From Bacteroidales bacterium MB20-C3-3 (GTDB lineage Bacteria > Bacteroidota > Bacteroidia > Bacteroidales > UBA932), in NCBI GenBank assembly GCA_035609245.1, contig CP141202.1, positions 806,001 through 870,000 on the forward strand: a stretch of 64,000 bases of DNA, given 5' to 3'. The notes below the pieces were generated by a model, which saw only the letters and a list, made by a program, of their open reading frames with translations, ran no database searches and had not been told where the DNA came from. The position numbers and the translations under genes were made by a program. Of this stretch, positions 28,480-36,911 are shown piece after piece; position 1 is the first letter of the stretch; the number at the start of each line of letters is the position of its first letter.

Positions 28480-28538
28480 CGTAGGATACATTTAGCTTAC
28501 GTCTTCCAAATATAAATCAATTTAAAAATCAAATCCCA

Positions 28539-29606
28539 ATGAAAACATGTGTAATAGGTACAGGTAATGGAGGACAAGCGATTGCAGCTTGGCTTTCATC
28601 GCAGGGCAATACTGTGTCATTATATGGTCGTAATTCCGACACTATCTCGGCATTATCGTCACGTGGAAGTATTCAGTTGATTGGGGCAGTTACAGGAGTT
28701 GGTCCCCTATCAGAAGTTACTACAAATATACATAAATCGGTTTCCGGGGCAGAATTAATTATGGTAGTAACAACTGCTAATGGTCATGGTTCCATTGCTG
28801 AGCAAATAGCTGGCGATTTAACTAATAACCAGATCATTATCTTGAATCCAGGACGTACAGGTGGGGCTTTGGAATTCCAACGTGCGTTGGAGGCAAATGG
28901 GTGCAAGGCCCGTGTTTACGTGGCCGAAGCGCAATCACTGGTTTATGCATGTCGACTAGTAGAGAATGGCATAGTCAACATAATTGGAGTGAAAGACAAG
29001 GTATTACTATCTGCTGCCCCAGCTTCTGATACATCTTTTGTATTGGAAAAAATTTCTACAATATATCGATGTTTTTGTGCGGCAGAAAATGTACTTCAAA
29101 CTTCTTTGGAGAATATTGGTGCGATATTTCACCCGTGTGTTCTCTTGTTCAATGCAGCTACCATTGAGCGTAACGATGTATTTTGGTTTTACAGAGACAT
29201 GACTCCAGAGATTGCCAATTTCATTGAAGAATTTGATCGCGAACGCTTGGCGGTAGGAAAAGCATATGGAATAGACCTCCTTAGTGTAAACGAATGGATT
29301 AGTTATGCCTATCCAGACACAAAAGGCACAACACTTTGTGAAAAAATGCGGAGTAATCCTGCCTATTACAATATTAAGTCGCCTTCATCGTTATATACTC
29401 GTCAGTTAACAGAAGATATCCCTACTGGTGTTCTTCCTATTATGGAGCTTGGGGAAGTAGCAGGAGTTGATGTATCTCTACTCCGCTCTATGGTTGATAT
29501 CTGTAGTCGTTTATTAAGAAAAGACTTTCGTAAGGAAGGGCGCACTCTCAAACGATTGGGCTTGGACGGATTGTCAAAAGATGATATTATAAAAAGACTA
29601 TCCTAA
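28539..29606 (+). CDS. NAD/NADP octopine/nopaline (opine) dehydrogenase family protein
   Basis: Opine dehydrogenases reductively join the amino group of an amino acid to a 2-keto acid, giving N-(carboxyalkyl)amino acids. The 355-residue protein has the Rossmann motif CVIGTGNGGQAIAAWLSSQG, the second dinucleotide contact LNPGRTGGALEF, and the C-terminal family domain with ENIGAIFHPCVLLFNAA, containing the catalytic His of the His-Asp pair, and YDIDLL-like YGIDLLSVNEWISYAY. In a surface-polysaccharide locus it probably makes an opine-like substituent; alanopine and N-(1-carboxyethyl)lysine are known in O-antigens of Providencia. That role is inferred. Confidence 0.85.
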   Translation: MKTCVIGTGNGGQAIAAWLSSQGNTVSLYGRNSDTISALSSRGSIQLIGAVTGVGPLSEVTTNIHKSVSGAELIMVVTTANGHGSIAEQIAGDLTNNQIIILNPGRTGGALEFQRALEANGCKARVYVAEAQSLVYACRLVENGIVNIIGVKDKVLLSAAPASDTSFVLEKISTIYRCFCAAENVLQTSLENIGAIFHPCVLLFNAATIERNDVFWFYRDMTPEIANFIEEFDRERLAVGKAYGIDLLSVNEWISYAYPDTKGTTLCEKMRSNPAYYNIKSPSSLYTRQLTEDIPTGVLPIMELGEVAGVDVSLLRSMVDICSRLLRKDFRKEGRTLKRLGLDGLSKDDIIKRLS

Positions 29607-29723
29607 GAGCATTCAATTGTGAAAAAATTTGCTACTCTACGACAGAAGTTTAAAGGCAATTTATCATAAAATCATACATGCATCAAGGGGTGAAAGAGGA
29701 GTGATTAATAAAAATTGTAAACA

Positions 29724-31586
29724 ATGAAAAAGAAAATAAATTGTTCCGACGTCTTCGGGTTCGTCAAGCCACTGGTTGATATTCATACATTAGGTTTATC
29801 CACTATCGCAAATCTACTTATGGATTGTGGTTATAAAGTATATATTGCAAATAATGATGTCAACGAGGCTGTTCAGAATCTCCGGAAGCTCAATAATTAT
29901 GGATTATTTAAAAAGTGGATACTTGAAAAGCATATTACTAGACTAGGTGTTAGCTATCGACTTGACCCTGTTGAAGGATATAACTACTTTATGTCCATAT
30001 ATGAACATCTTCTTGTAGACAAGATGTTTACTGCAGATGGTGGTCCTTTGACCCAACTTATTTTTGCTGGTTTGCCAGAAACCTCTATTCGAGTTAAAGA
30101 AAACACTAATAGTACAGTTATTGTTTTCCCTGGAAACGAGACTCCAATTGAATCTTTGACAAAGTTAAATGTACCGCAAGAATACCTTCCTAACGAATTA
30201 ATTCAGGATAATGCCTATGACAATATGCGATGGGATTTCGCCAAGAAACTTATTGAATCCGGTAAATGGCGCTTGGAGTCGTATCAAGACCATTACGGTT
30301 ATCCATCATGTGGCTCAAATAGGGATCGCTATGAAGACCGATTGAATTATGCCAAAACAAAGAAATCTTTACCCATTATCCGTACTCATACTGGCCCATA
30401 CAATCCAGATCGTTTGGAGGCATTAAAGGAGTATAATTCATGGGTAAAGGACCTTGCGCAGTCTAAATTATTGGATGTTCTTTCTATTGGCAGTTCTCAA
30501 TTAACTCAATCACATTTTGGGGAAAATTGGAAAGACATGCCTAATGGAGGTGGGGTTCCTGTAAACTCCGATGTAGAATATAGCATTATCCGTGATAATG
30601 CTTATCCGATGCTAGTCCGTACCTATTCTGGAACCAAGAATATACCTGAACTTGCTAGAATTCATGAGCGCTCTCTCAATATTTCATGGCATGCCTTGTC
30701 ATTCTGGTGGTTCAATGAATTAGATGGTCGTGGAAATAGCACTTTGTTGGACAACTTGAAGGAACATTTTGAGACGGTACGTTATGCTGTTTCTACTGAC
30801 AAACCGGTTGAACCAAACGTACCACATCATTTTGCTTTTCGTGGAGCAGATGACATCACTTACATATTATCTGGTTATCTTGCTGCAAAAGCTTGTAAAA
30901 AAATGGGGTTGAGGCACTTGATACTCCAAAATATGCTTAATACCCCTAAATACACCTGGGGCTCTCAGGATTTAGCAAAGAGTCGAACAATGGTTAATCT
31001 TGTCCGTAGTCTTGAAGATACTAATTTCAAGGTTAGTGTTCAAACTCGCGCAGGTCTCGATTACTTTGCTCCTGACTTGGAAAATGCCAAGATTCAGTTG
31101 GCAGCGGTAACTTGTTTGATGGACGATATAGATCCCGGCAATAATAACAGTCCCGAAATCATCCACGTGGTCAACTACTCAGAAGCCGTATGTCTCGCTA
31201 CACCTACTATTATCAAAGAAAGTATCCAGATAACTCTTTCAGCCCTTCACGAGTACCGTCTTGCCCGTAAACTTGGAAAAATTCCCGTTATGAGGTTTAA
31301 TCCAGATGTAAAGGAAAGAACCGACTCGTTATATGAAGAATGTCGTGCATCAATTGAACTCCTGGAAAAAGCAATCCCTAATCTATACACTCCTGAAGGA
31401 TTCTATAAGGTATTTGTTGAAGGATTTCTCCCAGTTCCTTATCTGATGGACCATAATCGTAAATACCCTAAAGCTACACAACACAAAACAGCTATAAAAA
31501 ACGGTGGTATTCGCGTTGTAGATGATGAAAGTAATATCATCTATACTCCGACCCGATTCAAAAAGATTATTGAACAAATGCAGTAA
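29724..31586 (+). CDS. Cobalamin-binding mutase-like protein (glutamate-mutase-like)
   Basis: 620 residues. Residues about 13-38 read FVKPLVDIHTLGLSTIANLL followed by MDCGYKVYIAN; DIHTLG fits the cobalamin signature DxHxxG with the expected helix and GY-V strand. A second half-motif is LGVSYRLDP and later LIFAGLPE. The remaining 450 residues look like a TIM-barrel mutase domain. Short stretches (NGGGVPVNSD; FRGADDITYILSGYLAAKAC) resemble the glutamate mutase E chain in order and character. It could therefore rearrange an amino acid in the opine pathway next to it. The B12 domain is moderately sure; the reaction is not known. Confidence 0.6.
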   Translation: MKKKINCSDVFGFVKPLVDIHTLGLSTIANLLMDCGYKVYIANNDVNEAVQNLRKLNNYGLFKKWILEKHITRLGVSYRLDPVEGYNYFMSIYEHLLVDKMFTADGGPLTQLIFAGLPETSIRVKENTNSTVIVFPGNETPIESLTKLNVPQEYLPNELIQDNAYDNMRWDFAKKLIESGKWRLESYQDHYGYPSCGSNRDRYEDRLNYAKTKKSLPIIRTHTGPYNPDRLEALKEYNSWVKDLAQSKLLDVLSIGSSQLTQSHFGENWKDMPNGGGVPVNSDVEYSIIRDNAYPMLVRTYSGTKNIPELARIHERSLNISWHALSFWWFNELDGRGNSTLLDNLKEHFETVRYAVSTDKPVEPNVPHHFAFRGADDITYILSGYLAAKACKKMGLRHLILQNMLNTPKYTWGSQDLAKSRTMVNLVRSLEDTNFKVSVQTRAGLDYFAPDLENAKIQLAAVTCLMDDIDPGNNNSPEIIHVVNYSEAVCLATPTIIKESIQITLSALHEYRLARKLGKIPVMRFNPDVKERTDSLYEECRASIELLEKAIPNLYTPEGFYKVFVEGFLPVPYLMDHNRKYPKATQHKTAIKNGGIRVVDDESNIIYTPTRFKKIIEQMQ

Positions 31587-31817
31587 TCTTTATTGCATTC
31601 CTCTGATAATAAAGCAGCAACTGTTCCAAATAGTCTTTTCTGTAAACGGATTGATAATCGAAATATTCATACCCAAAAACATTTTGTAGAACTTTCTACA
31701 AAAACTGAAGCATTTAACAGGTTAATGTGTCGGACCCCCTATGAGTGTCGGACCCCTCTGAGTAGGACAGTGACTCTTTAGACAAATTTCAATAAATTTG
31801 TAAAGAGAAACGACAAG

Positions 31818-32084
31818 ATGAAAAAGACAAGAATTAGCGAATCACAGATTATTAAAGCTCTCAAAGAGTATGAATCTGGCACATCAACAGAGATTATTTG
31901 CAGGGAGTATGGCATTTCAAGAGCTACTCTCTATCTGTTGAAGAAGAAGTATTCCGGGGTTGATGTAAGCCAGCTTAAACGATTAAAAGAGCTAGAGGAG
32001 GAGAATCGCCGGCTTAAGCATATGTATGCTGAACTATCAATAGATAACAAGATACTAAAAGAGGTCATTGAAAAAAAGCTCTAA
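31818..32084 (+). CDS. IS3-family transposase OrfA
   Basis: 88 residues. A helix-turn-helix (ISESQIIKALKEYESGTSTE..CREYGISRATLYLLKKKY, residues 6-44) is followed by a leucine-zipper-like helix (LKRLKELEEENRRLKHMYAE), as in IS3 OrfA proteins. The last sense codons run over A AAA AAA G (32071-32078), a slippery site for -1 frameshifting to make the OrfAB transposase. Confidence 0.88.
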   Translation: MKKTRISESQIIKALKEYESGTSTEIICREYGISRATLYLLKKKYSGVDVSQLKRLKELEEENRRLKHMYAELSIDNKILKEVIEKKL

Positions 32085-32920
32085 AGCCCGAAGCTAAACG
32101 AGCAATAGTTGAAGAGATAGTATCGGAAAACGAAGCCAGCATCATTCGGGCGTGTAGATTACTAAATGTTCATAGATCCAGGTACTATTACAAAAAGAAG
32201 AGAGATGATAATGAGGTCATTGAAGCGATAAGGGAAAAAGCTGAACATTCAAAAGATGGTTTTTGGAAGATCTACTGCAGACTAAGGAATGATGGATATC
32301 CTTGGAACCACAAGAGAGTTTACAGGGTTTATAAATTAATGAATTTGAACTATAGGAGGAAACTAAAACGCAGACTGCCAAACAGAGAGAAGGAGACACT
32401 TTTAACGCCTAATGGGAAAAATATAAGTTGGTCTATGGACTTCGTTAGCAATGTTCTGACAAATGGAAGGAGATTTAGAGTTCTGAATATTATTGATGAT
32501 TTTAACAGAGAGGCCGTTGCAATGGAAATTGGAACATCAATGCCAGCTGAAAGAGTGATCAGGATAATGGAGAAAGTAACCTGGTGCTATGGTAAACCTG
32601 AAAGTATAAGAGTTGATAATGGTCCTGAGTTCATTGCAGAGACATTTAAATCGTGGTGCAATGGTAACGATATTAAGATTAAATATATCCAGCCAGGTAA
32701 ACCAACGCAGAATAGTTTCATCGAACGCTTTAACGGAAGTTACAGAAAGAGCATTCTTGATTCATACCTTTTTGACAACCTCAATGAGATTAGGGAATTA
32801 ACCGAGCAGTGGATGGTAGATTACAATGAACACAGACCCCATGAATCCTTAGGTGATATATCACCTAAGGCCTATTTAGAAAAGATGAAATTAAACGAAA
32901 CTATTAAAGAAGCAATTTAA
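32072..32920 (+). CDS. IS3-family transposase OrfB (made as OrfAB by -1 frameshift)
   Basis: In the -1 frame relative to OrfA the reading frame is open from the A7G site through KPEAKRAIVEEIVSENEASI, HTH_21-type YYYKKKRDDNEVIEAIREKA, and the rve integrase core. The DDE residues are in SMDFVSN, VDNGPEF and NSFIERFNGSYR. It ends with NEHRPHESLGDISPKAYLE. An ATG at 32339 exists but would leave out the N-terminal domain, so translation by frameshift is more likely. No internal stop is visible. Confidence 0.85.
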   Translation, partial: KKALKPEAKRAIVEEIVSENEASIIRACRLLNVHRSRYYYKKKRDDNEVIEAIREKAEHSKDGFWKIYCRLRNDGYPWNHKRVYRVYKLMNLNYRRKLKRRLPNREKETLLTPNGKNISWSMDFVSNVLTNGRRFRVLNIIDDFNREAVAMEIGTSMPAERVIRIMEKVTWCYGKPESIRVDNGPEFIAETFKSWCNGNDIKIKYIQPGKPTQNSFIERFNGSYRKSILDSYLFDNLNEIRELTEQWMVDYNEHRPHESLGDISPKAYLEKMKLNETIKEAI

Positions 32921-33034
32921 ACCAAAAAGTCTAATAAGTTAATGTACTAAAATGGGGATTTCGACAAAACGGGGATTTTGACATCAGTAAATTGAGAATA
33001 TCATAATTATATTTTTTAATCCTTTAACTATCAC

Positions 33035-34231
33035 ATGATAAAAAAAATCTGGCTCTCACTGGCCCATATGGGCGGTATGGAGCAAAAATTTATACAATCG
33101 GCCTTTGATACAAACTGGGTAGTTCCGCTCGGCCCAAATGTGGATGGATTCGAAAAGGATCTGGAAGCTTATATCAGCGGCGATAAACATATAGTGGCTC
33201 TGAGTTCGGGAACGGCGGCTATACATCTGGCGCTTATTCAGTTGGGAGTGCAGTCGGGGGATGAGGTAATTTGCCAATCCTTTACTTTTAGCGCAAGTGC
33301 TAACCCAATTAAATATGTTGGGGCAACGCCTGTATTTGTGGATAGTGAGGAGGAGACATGGAATATGGATCCAAAGCTGCTTGAGATTGCAATTGAGGAT
33401 AGGATTAAGATAACAGGTAAGAAACCTAAGGCGATTATTCCGGTGCATCTTTATGGAATGCCGGCAAAGATGGATGAAATCATGGGAATTGCCGACAGGT
33501 ATGGGATTCCGGTACTTGAGGATGCGGCCGAGGCTCTGGGTTCAAAATATAAGGGAAGATGCTGTGGTACTTTTGGGGAGTTTGCTTGTCTCTCTTTTAA
33601 TGGAAATAAGATAATAACTACTTCGGGTGGTGGGGCTCTGGTTTGCTCTAATGCCGAGGCCGCCGGTGTTACAAAGTTTCTGGCTACTCAGGCTCGTGAT
33701 AATGCGCCGCACTATCAGCACTCTCATATTGGATATAACTATCGGCTTAGCAATATCTGCGCCGGAATTGGAAGGGGGCAGATGTTGGTGCTGGATGAGC
33801 ATATCTCCGCAAGAAGGGAGATAAATAATAAATATAAAAAGTTGCTGCAGGGCTTACCAGGGATATCATTCCTTACAAACCCTTCAGATGAATTTGAATC
33901 AAATATGTGGTTAACCTGTATATTGGTTGACCCTAAAGTTACCGGCTTCACTCGTGAAGATTTAAGATTAGCAATGGAGGCTGCAAACATTGAAACCCGG
34001 CCTCTTTGGAAACCGATGCATATGCAACCTGTGTTTGAAGAGGCACCGTTTTATGGACACAACGACAGCAGCTGCTTTACCAGCTTTAACAAAGACTCAG
34101 ATATAGAACCGGAGAGAGAGAATAGCGTTTGCGGACAGTTATTTGAGAAGGGATTATGCCTTCCCTCCCACCCTGGTTTGAGTGACGAAGATTTGGAGAG
34201 AGTTGTGGGGGTGGTGAACACCTTGCCATAG
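33035..34231 (+). CDS. DegT/DnrJ/EryC1/StrS sugar aminotransferase (PglE-like)
   Basis: PLP enzyme that aminates a 4-keto-6-deoxy nucleotide sugar, probably the product of the dehydratase at 2787. In 398 residues it shows LSSGTAAIHLALIQLGVQSG, QSFTFSASANPIKYVGATPV, VLEDAAEALGSKYKG, and the PLP lysine in SFNGNKIITTSGGG (about residue 191). The start WLSLAHMGGMEQKFI is typical of PglE/LegC types. Its last codons AAC ACC TTG CCA TAG are formed by a family 1 repeat half (34220-34243), where CCACAG has become CCATAG. The IS3 element ends about 50 bases before the start. Confidence 0.9.
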   Translation: MIKKIWLSLAHMGGMEQKFIQSAFDTNWVVPLGPNVDGFEKDLEAYISGDKHIVALSSGTAAIHLALIQLGVQSGDEVICQSFTFSASANPIKYVGATPVFVDSEEETWNMDPKLLEIAIEDRIKITGKKPKAIIPVHLYGMPAKMDEIMGIADRYGIPVLEDAAEALGSKYKGRCCGTFGEFACLSFNGNKIITTSGGGALVCSNAEAAGVTKFLATQARDNAPHYQHSHIGYNYRLSNICAGIGRGQMLVLDEHISARREINNKYKKLLQGLPGISFLTNPSDEFESNMWLTCILVDPKVTGFTREDLRLAMEAANIETRPLWKPMHMQPVFEEAPFYGHNDSSCFTSFNKDSDIEPERENSVCGQLFEKGLCLPSHPGLSDEDLERVVGVVNTLP

Positions 34232-34243
34232 TTTTTGGCAAGT
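34220..34243. repeat. Family 1 REP half-unit (a)
   Basis: Single copy of the REP core, ACCTTGCC-A-T-AGTTTTTGGCAAGT, with the 6-bp stem CTTGCC/GGCAAG. It overlaps the 3' end of the aminotransferase gene and supplies its stop codon. The partner half in inverse orientation is missing. Confidence 0.85.
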
Positions 34244-34324
34244 AACGCAATCTGAGAGGGTTGCGTTTTTAAGAATTTGGCTATTTAACATAATTATTAT
34301 TGTTGGAGGTAAGCGGAAGGGGAC

Positions 34325-34348
34325 ACTTTGCCACAGTTTTTGGCAAGT
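34325..34348. repeat. Family 1 REP half-unit (b)
   Basis: A second half in the same orientation as (a), 105 bases away, with one change (ACTTTGCC) at its edge. A normal unit has inverted halves, so (a) and (b) are not one REPIN. Confidence 0.8.
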
Positions 34349-34367
34349 GATTGATAAATAAAGATAT

Positions 34368-34416
34368 CCTATTCTACCCTTAATATGTTGGACCAACATA
34401 TTAAGGGTAGAATAGG
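34368..34416. repeat. Perfect 24-bp inverted repeat with 1-base centre
   Basis: Left arm 34368-34391 (begins CCTATTCTACCC, ends ATATGTTGG) and right arm 34393-34416 are exact reverse complements around a single A. It stands at the left border of the segment that carries the DUF4143 ATPase gene and is followed at once by a fragment of a sugar transferase gene. Confidence 0.95.
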
Positions 34417-34476
34417 TGGGACCTCGGCCTCTGCTGGTGCAGTACCTTCCGCTATATACCGAGAGGCAGGCGAGGG
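34413..34476 (+). pseudogene. Fragment of a PglC-type sugar transferase gene
   Basis: The frame reads [19 protein letters not shown], nearly identical to residues 29-47 of the truncated transferase at 35735 and to its DNA (GGGACCTCGGCCT.TGCTGGT). It is a detached or captured duplicate of that stretch, with no start or active site. Confidence 0.7.
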
Positions 34477-34493
34477 GGTCCAACACATTTAAT

Positions 34494-34540
34494 AATTTCT
34501 TTGCAAATATGGAATCCTATTCCATATTTGCAAAGAAATT
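34494..34540. repeat. Perfect 22-bp inverted repeat upstream of the DUF4143 ATPase gene
   Basis: Arms 34494-34515 and 34519-34540 (AATTTCTTTGCAAATATGGAAT and its reverse complement, given by position) are separated by CCT. It lies 26 bases before the ATG of the ATPase gene. TTTG in the right arm and TATCTTTG at 34555-34562 could be -33 and -7 elements, so it may act as an operator. Alternatively it is an end structure of a mobile cassette. Confidence 0.9.
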
Positions 34541-34565
34541 CAAAAATATAAATGTATCTTTGTGT

Positions 34566-35732
34566 ATGATACGACGAGAAATCAGCAGTCAACTGCAGAA
34601 AATGGCAACCAAAATGCCTGTTATATCAATTACAGGTCCACGCCAGTCCGGGAAAACCACATTGGCCCGGATGTGTTTTCCGGAATATAGTTATGTAAAC
34701 CTTGAAAGTCCGGATGTGTACGAAGCTGCTGTTTCTGATCCGCGTTTGTTCTTGTCGCAATTCCCCAGGGGTGTTATTATTGATGAGGTGCAGCGGTTTC
34801 CCGCTCTGTTTTCTTACATTCAAACTATGAGCGATGAGCGGAACAGGCCGGGAGAATATGTTTTGACCGGATTGCAAAACTTTCTGCTTTCTGAGAAAAT
34901 TTCACAAAGTCTGGCAGGCCGAGTTTTTGTTACCCATTTGCTCCCTCTAAGCGTATCGGAGTTGCGCAGCACTGATGAAGTGAAGTCCACCGATCTGGAG
35001 GCGACTCTATTCAGGGGATTTTATCCGCGTATTCATCAAATGGATATTGAACCCGAATTATTCTTTCCATCGTATATCCAAACATACATTGAACGCGATG
35101 TACGACAAATAGTGAATGTCACTAATTTATTTCTTTTTCAGAAGTTTCTCCGAATAGCAGCAGGCAGAGTGGGGCAACTGCTTAATTACAATAACATAGC
35201 CAACGAGGTAGGCGTCGATTTGAAAACAATTAAATCATGGTTCTCTATTTTGGAAACTAGTTTTATCGTCTTTTTTCTTCAACCGCATCATCGCAATTTC
35301 TCAAAAAGAATTCTGAAAACACCCAAGCTCTACTTTTACGATACAGGATTGGCATGTAGCCTGCTAGGAATACGAAAAAAGGAAGAGCTATCGGCTCATT
35401 GGGCTAAGGGTGCATTGTTTGAAAATATGATTATTGCAGATTTAACAAAAGAGTATTTGAACCGATGTATTACTCCTCCTATCTATTTCTGGCGAGACTC
35501 TTCCGGCAATGAAGTAGATTGCCTGATAGATACCGGCGACAAAATCCAATGTATAGAGATAAAATCGGCTACCACCATATCATCCGATTTTTTCAAAGGG
35601 CTTGATTTTTATCGCAGGTTAAACTCAGAAGCAGAACCAATTTTAATATACGGTGGCGACACAAACGGCGTTCGGAAAAATGGAAAAATCCTGGCCTGGA
35701 ATAATTCCGGCGAATTGACATCTTTAAATTAA
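34566..35732 (+). CDS. AAA ATPase with DUF4143 domain
   Basis: 388 residues from the ATG at 34566. The family-typical start [19 protein letters not shown] is followed by Walker [14 protein letters not shown], Walker B-like [11 protein letters not shown], and the sensor region [21 protein letters not shown] (AAA_14). The DUF4143 C-terminal domain follows with [17 protein letters not shown]-type winged helix, [12 protein letters not shown] and the nuclease-like [21 protein letters not shown]. The role of this very common family is unclear. The frame extends upstream to 34416 only through unrelated sequence. A -7-like TATCTTTG ends just 3 bases before this ATG, so the message may be leaderless or the ATG at 34602 may be used. 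Confidence 0.85.
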   Translation: MIRREISSQLQKMATKMPVISITGPRQSGKTTLARMCFPEYSYVNLESPDVYEAAVSDPRLFLSQFPRGVIIDEVQRFPALFSYIQTMSDERNRPGEYVLTGLQNFLLSEKISQSLAGRVFVTHLLPLSVSELRSTDEVKSTDLEATLFRGFYPRIHQMDIEPELFFPSYIQTYIERDVRQIVNVTNLFLFQKFLRIAAGRVGQLLNYNNIANEVGVDLKTIKSWFSILETSFIVFFLQPHHRNFSKRILKTPKLYFYDTGLACSLLGIRKKEELSAHWAKGALFENMIIADLTKEYLNRCITPPIYFWRDSSGNEVDCLIDTGDKIQCIEIKSATTISSDFFKGLDFYRRLNSEAEPILIYGGDTNGVRKNGKILAWNNSGELTSLN

Positions 35733-35737
35733 AAATG

Positions 35738-36091
35738 TTGGTACGCTCTTTGTCCATTGATGAGCTTCCTCAGCTGATAAATGTACTGAAGGGGGATATG
35801 AGCCTGGTGGGACCTCGGCCTTTGCTGGTACAATACCTTCCGCTCTATCCCGATAGGCAGGCGAGGCGGCATGAGGTGAAGCCGGGAATGATCGTATGGG
35901 CGCAGGTGAACGGGAGGAATGCGATATCGTGGGAGCAGAAGTTTGAGTATGATGTGTGGTATGTGGATAATTTGAGTTTGTGGCTGGATATAAAAATTCT
36001 ATTTTTAACTTTTAAGAGGGTCTTTTTCAGGGATGGGATTAATGCGGGGAGTGATGTAAAGGAGCACCTTGCCACAGTTTTTGGCAAGTAA
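35738..36091 (+). pseudogene. 5'-truncated PglC-type sugar transferase
   Basis: About 116 residues: [20 protein letters not shown] with the catalytic Asp-Glu, [33 protein letters not shown], then the C-terminal helix. The membrane helix and the first active-site segment (RPG..FxxxKFRSM) are missing, so it is probably inactive. The break lies where the ATPase-bearing segment ends (about 35737). The last eight residues HLATVFGK and the stop codon TAA come from the family 1 repeat at 36066. The intact enzyme for this step is at 26632. Confidence 0.85.
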
Positions 36092-36203
36092 TTGATTTTC
36101 TGTTACATAAAAAGTACATTTTTCCTCAAGCACCAATTTTTGCAAAAAAATGGTTGAAGCAATTATCTCTATATCTGACACTTGCCAAAAACTGTGGCAA
36201 GGT
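36066..36203. repeat. Family 1 REPIN-like unit (c), 138 bp
   Basis: Outer halves ACCTTGCCACAGTTTTTGG.. and ..CCAAAAACTGTGGCAAGGT are inverted. Each contains the stem CTTGCC/GGCAAG around a 9-base loop. The central part differs more from the consensus than in other copies. The left half encodes the C-terminus of the truncated sugar transferase. Confidence 0.9.
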
Positions 36204-36437
36204 GCCTTCCCGCCCCCAGGCGCAGCCCCCCCTGCGCAGCCCCCTTGCTCACCCCCCCCTGCTAACAGAACAGTGATGGCGAACAGCTAAACCGGCGGAG
36301 CACCGCTTAAACCGGCCGGAACCGGCCGTATAAAATGCGAAGCACCATATAAACTGGGCGGAAGACGGTGAATTGGGTTTGAGTGGGATATTCGTTTATC
36401 TAACTGATAATTTAATGATAAAAATTGATTTCTATAA
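36204..36437. repeat. Composite-block tail and truncated family 3 half
   Basis: A C-rich stretch (36207-36262) precedes a segment with AAACCGGCCGGAACCGGCC, GTATAAAATGCGAAGCACC and GGCGGAAGACGGTGAATTGG, also found at 52600-52670 and 61755-61815. From 36379 TTGAGTGGGATATTCGTTTA matches the left end of family 3. That copy is cut after about 42 bases by the family 2 unit. No coding potential is seen. Confidence 0.7.
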
Positions 36438-36541
36438 AAGTTATTTCCCGCAGCGGAAAGGCGGGTTATTTCCCGCTCATTTAGCAAGCTCTTTAGTGGC
36501 TTGCAGCGCGCGGGAATAACCCGGGCTGCGAGAATAACTTC
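36438..36541. repeat. Family 2 nested-hairpin unit (copy A), 104 bp
   Basis: The ends AAGTTATTTCCCGCAGC and GCTGCGAGAATAACTTC are nearly inverted. Inside, CGGGTTATTTCCCGC pairs with GCGGGAATAACCCG and GCAAGC pairs with GCTTGC, so the whole unit folds into one long stem. Confidence 0.9.
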
Positions 36542-36774
36542 AGGGGAGGCGCTGTAACTTGTTGATTTTTTTGTTTATTGACACTTTATCCGAGGGCTCA
36601 CCCCTCGGATAAAGTGTTAATGCATTGAAATACATTTCGTTGCAGCGACACGGGGTGTGAGGGTTTTTCTGCCAAAAGGCTAGACACTGCGGAGCACCGA
36701 ATAAATTTGCGGAAGGCAATGCGGAAGGTGGGAAAGGCGAACGAAGGAGCCCACAGGCTCGCCTGTGGGCTGGC
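36542..36774. repeat. Conserved tail of family 2 block with covarying hairpin
   Basis: Contains GCTGTAACTTGTTGAT, the hairpin ACACTTTATCCGAGGG / CCCTCGGATAAAGTGT (36583-36620), ATGCATTGAAATACATTTCG and TGCAGCGACACGGGG, all shared with the blocks at 52433, 58269 and 61580. In this copy both stem sides read CTTTATCC/GGATAAAG, where others have CTTAATCC/GGATTAAG. The palindrome CCCACAGGCTCGCCTGTGGGC at 36750-36770 (given by position) precedes the next family 1 unit. Confidence 0.75.
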
Positions 36775-36911
36775 ACCTTGCCACAGTTTTTGGCAAGTAG
36801 TTGTATTTCTGGTATTTGCGAACAGCATTTTTTGACAGCATCTGCGTTTCTCAAAAAATGGTTTCTGCAAATCACTCTAAACCTGATACTTGCCAAAAAC
36901 TGTGGCAAGGT
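36775..36911. repeat. Family 1 REPIN-like unit (d), 137 bp, upstream of RAYT gene
   Basis: Complete unit with inverted REP halves, internal TTTGCGAACAGCATTTTTTG and CAGCATCTGCGTTTCTC as in the other copies. It ends 123 bases before the RAYT start codon. Confidence 0.95.

Larger units (their letters stand above)
31728..32983 (+). mobile_element. IS3-family insertion sequence, apparently intact
   Basis: The element is about 1.26 kb long. The left end carries TGTCGGACCCC twice (31728 and 31746), and the right end carries the matching GGGGATTTTGACA/GGGGATTTCGACA twice in inverse orientation (ending 32983 and 32966). It encodes OrfA and, in the -1 frame, OrfB. No clear short target duplication is seen at these ends. 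It separates the cobalamin-mutase-like gene from the DegT aminotransferase. Confidence 0.8.

Noticed and set aside
34416-34565. Longer N-terminus for the DUF4143 ATPase
   Set aside because: This part encodes the sugar-transferase scrap and a palindrome; the family-typical N-terminus begins at 34566.
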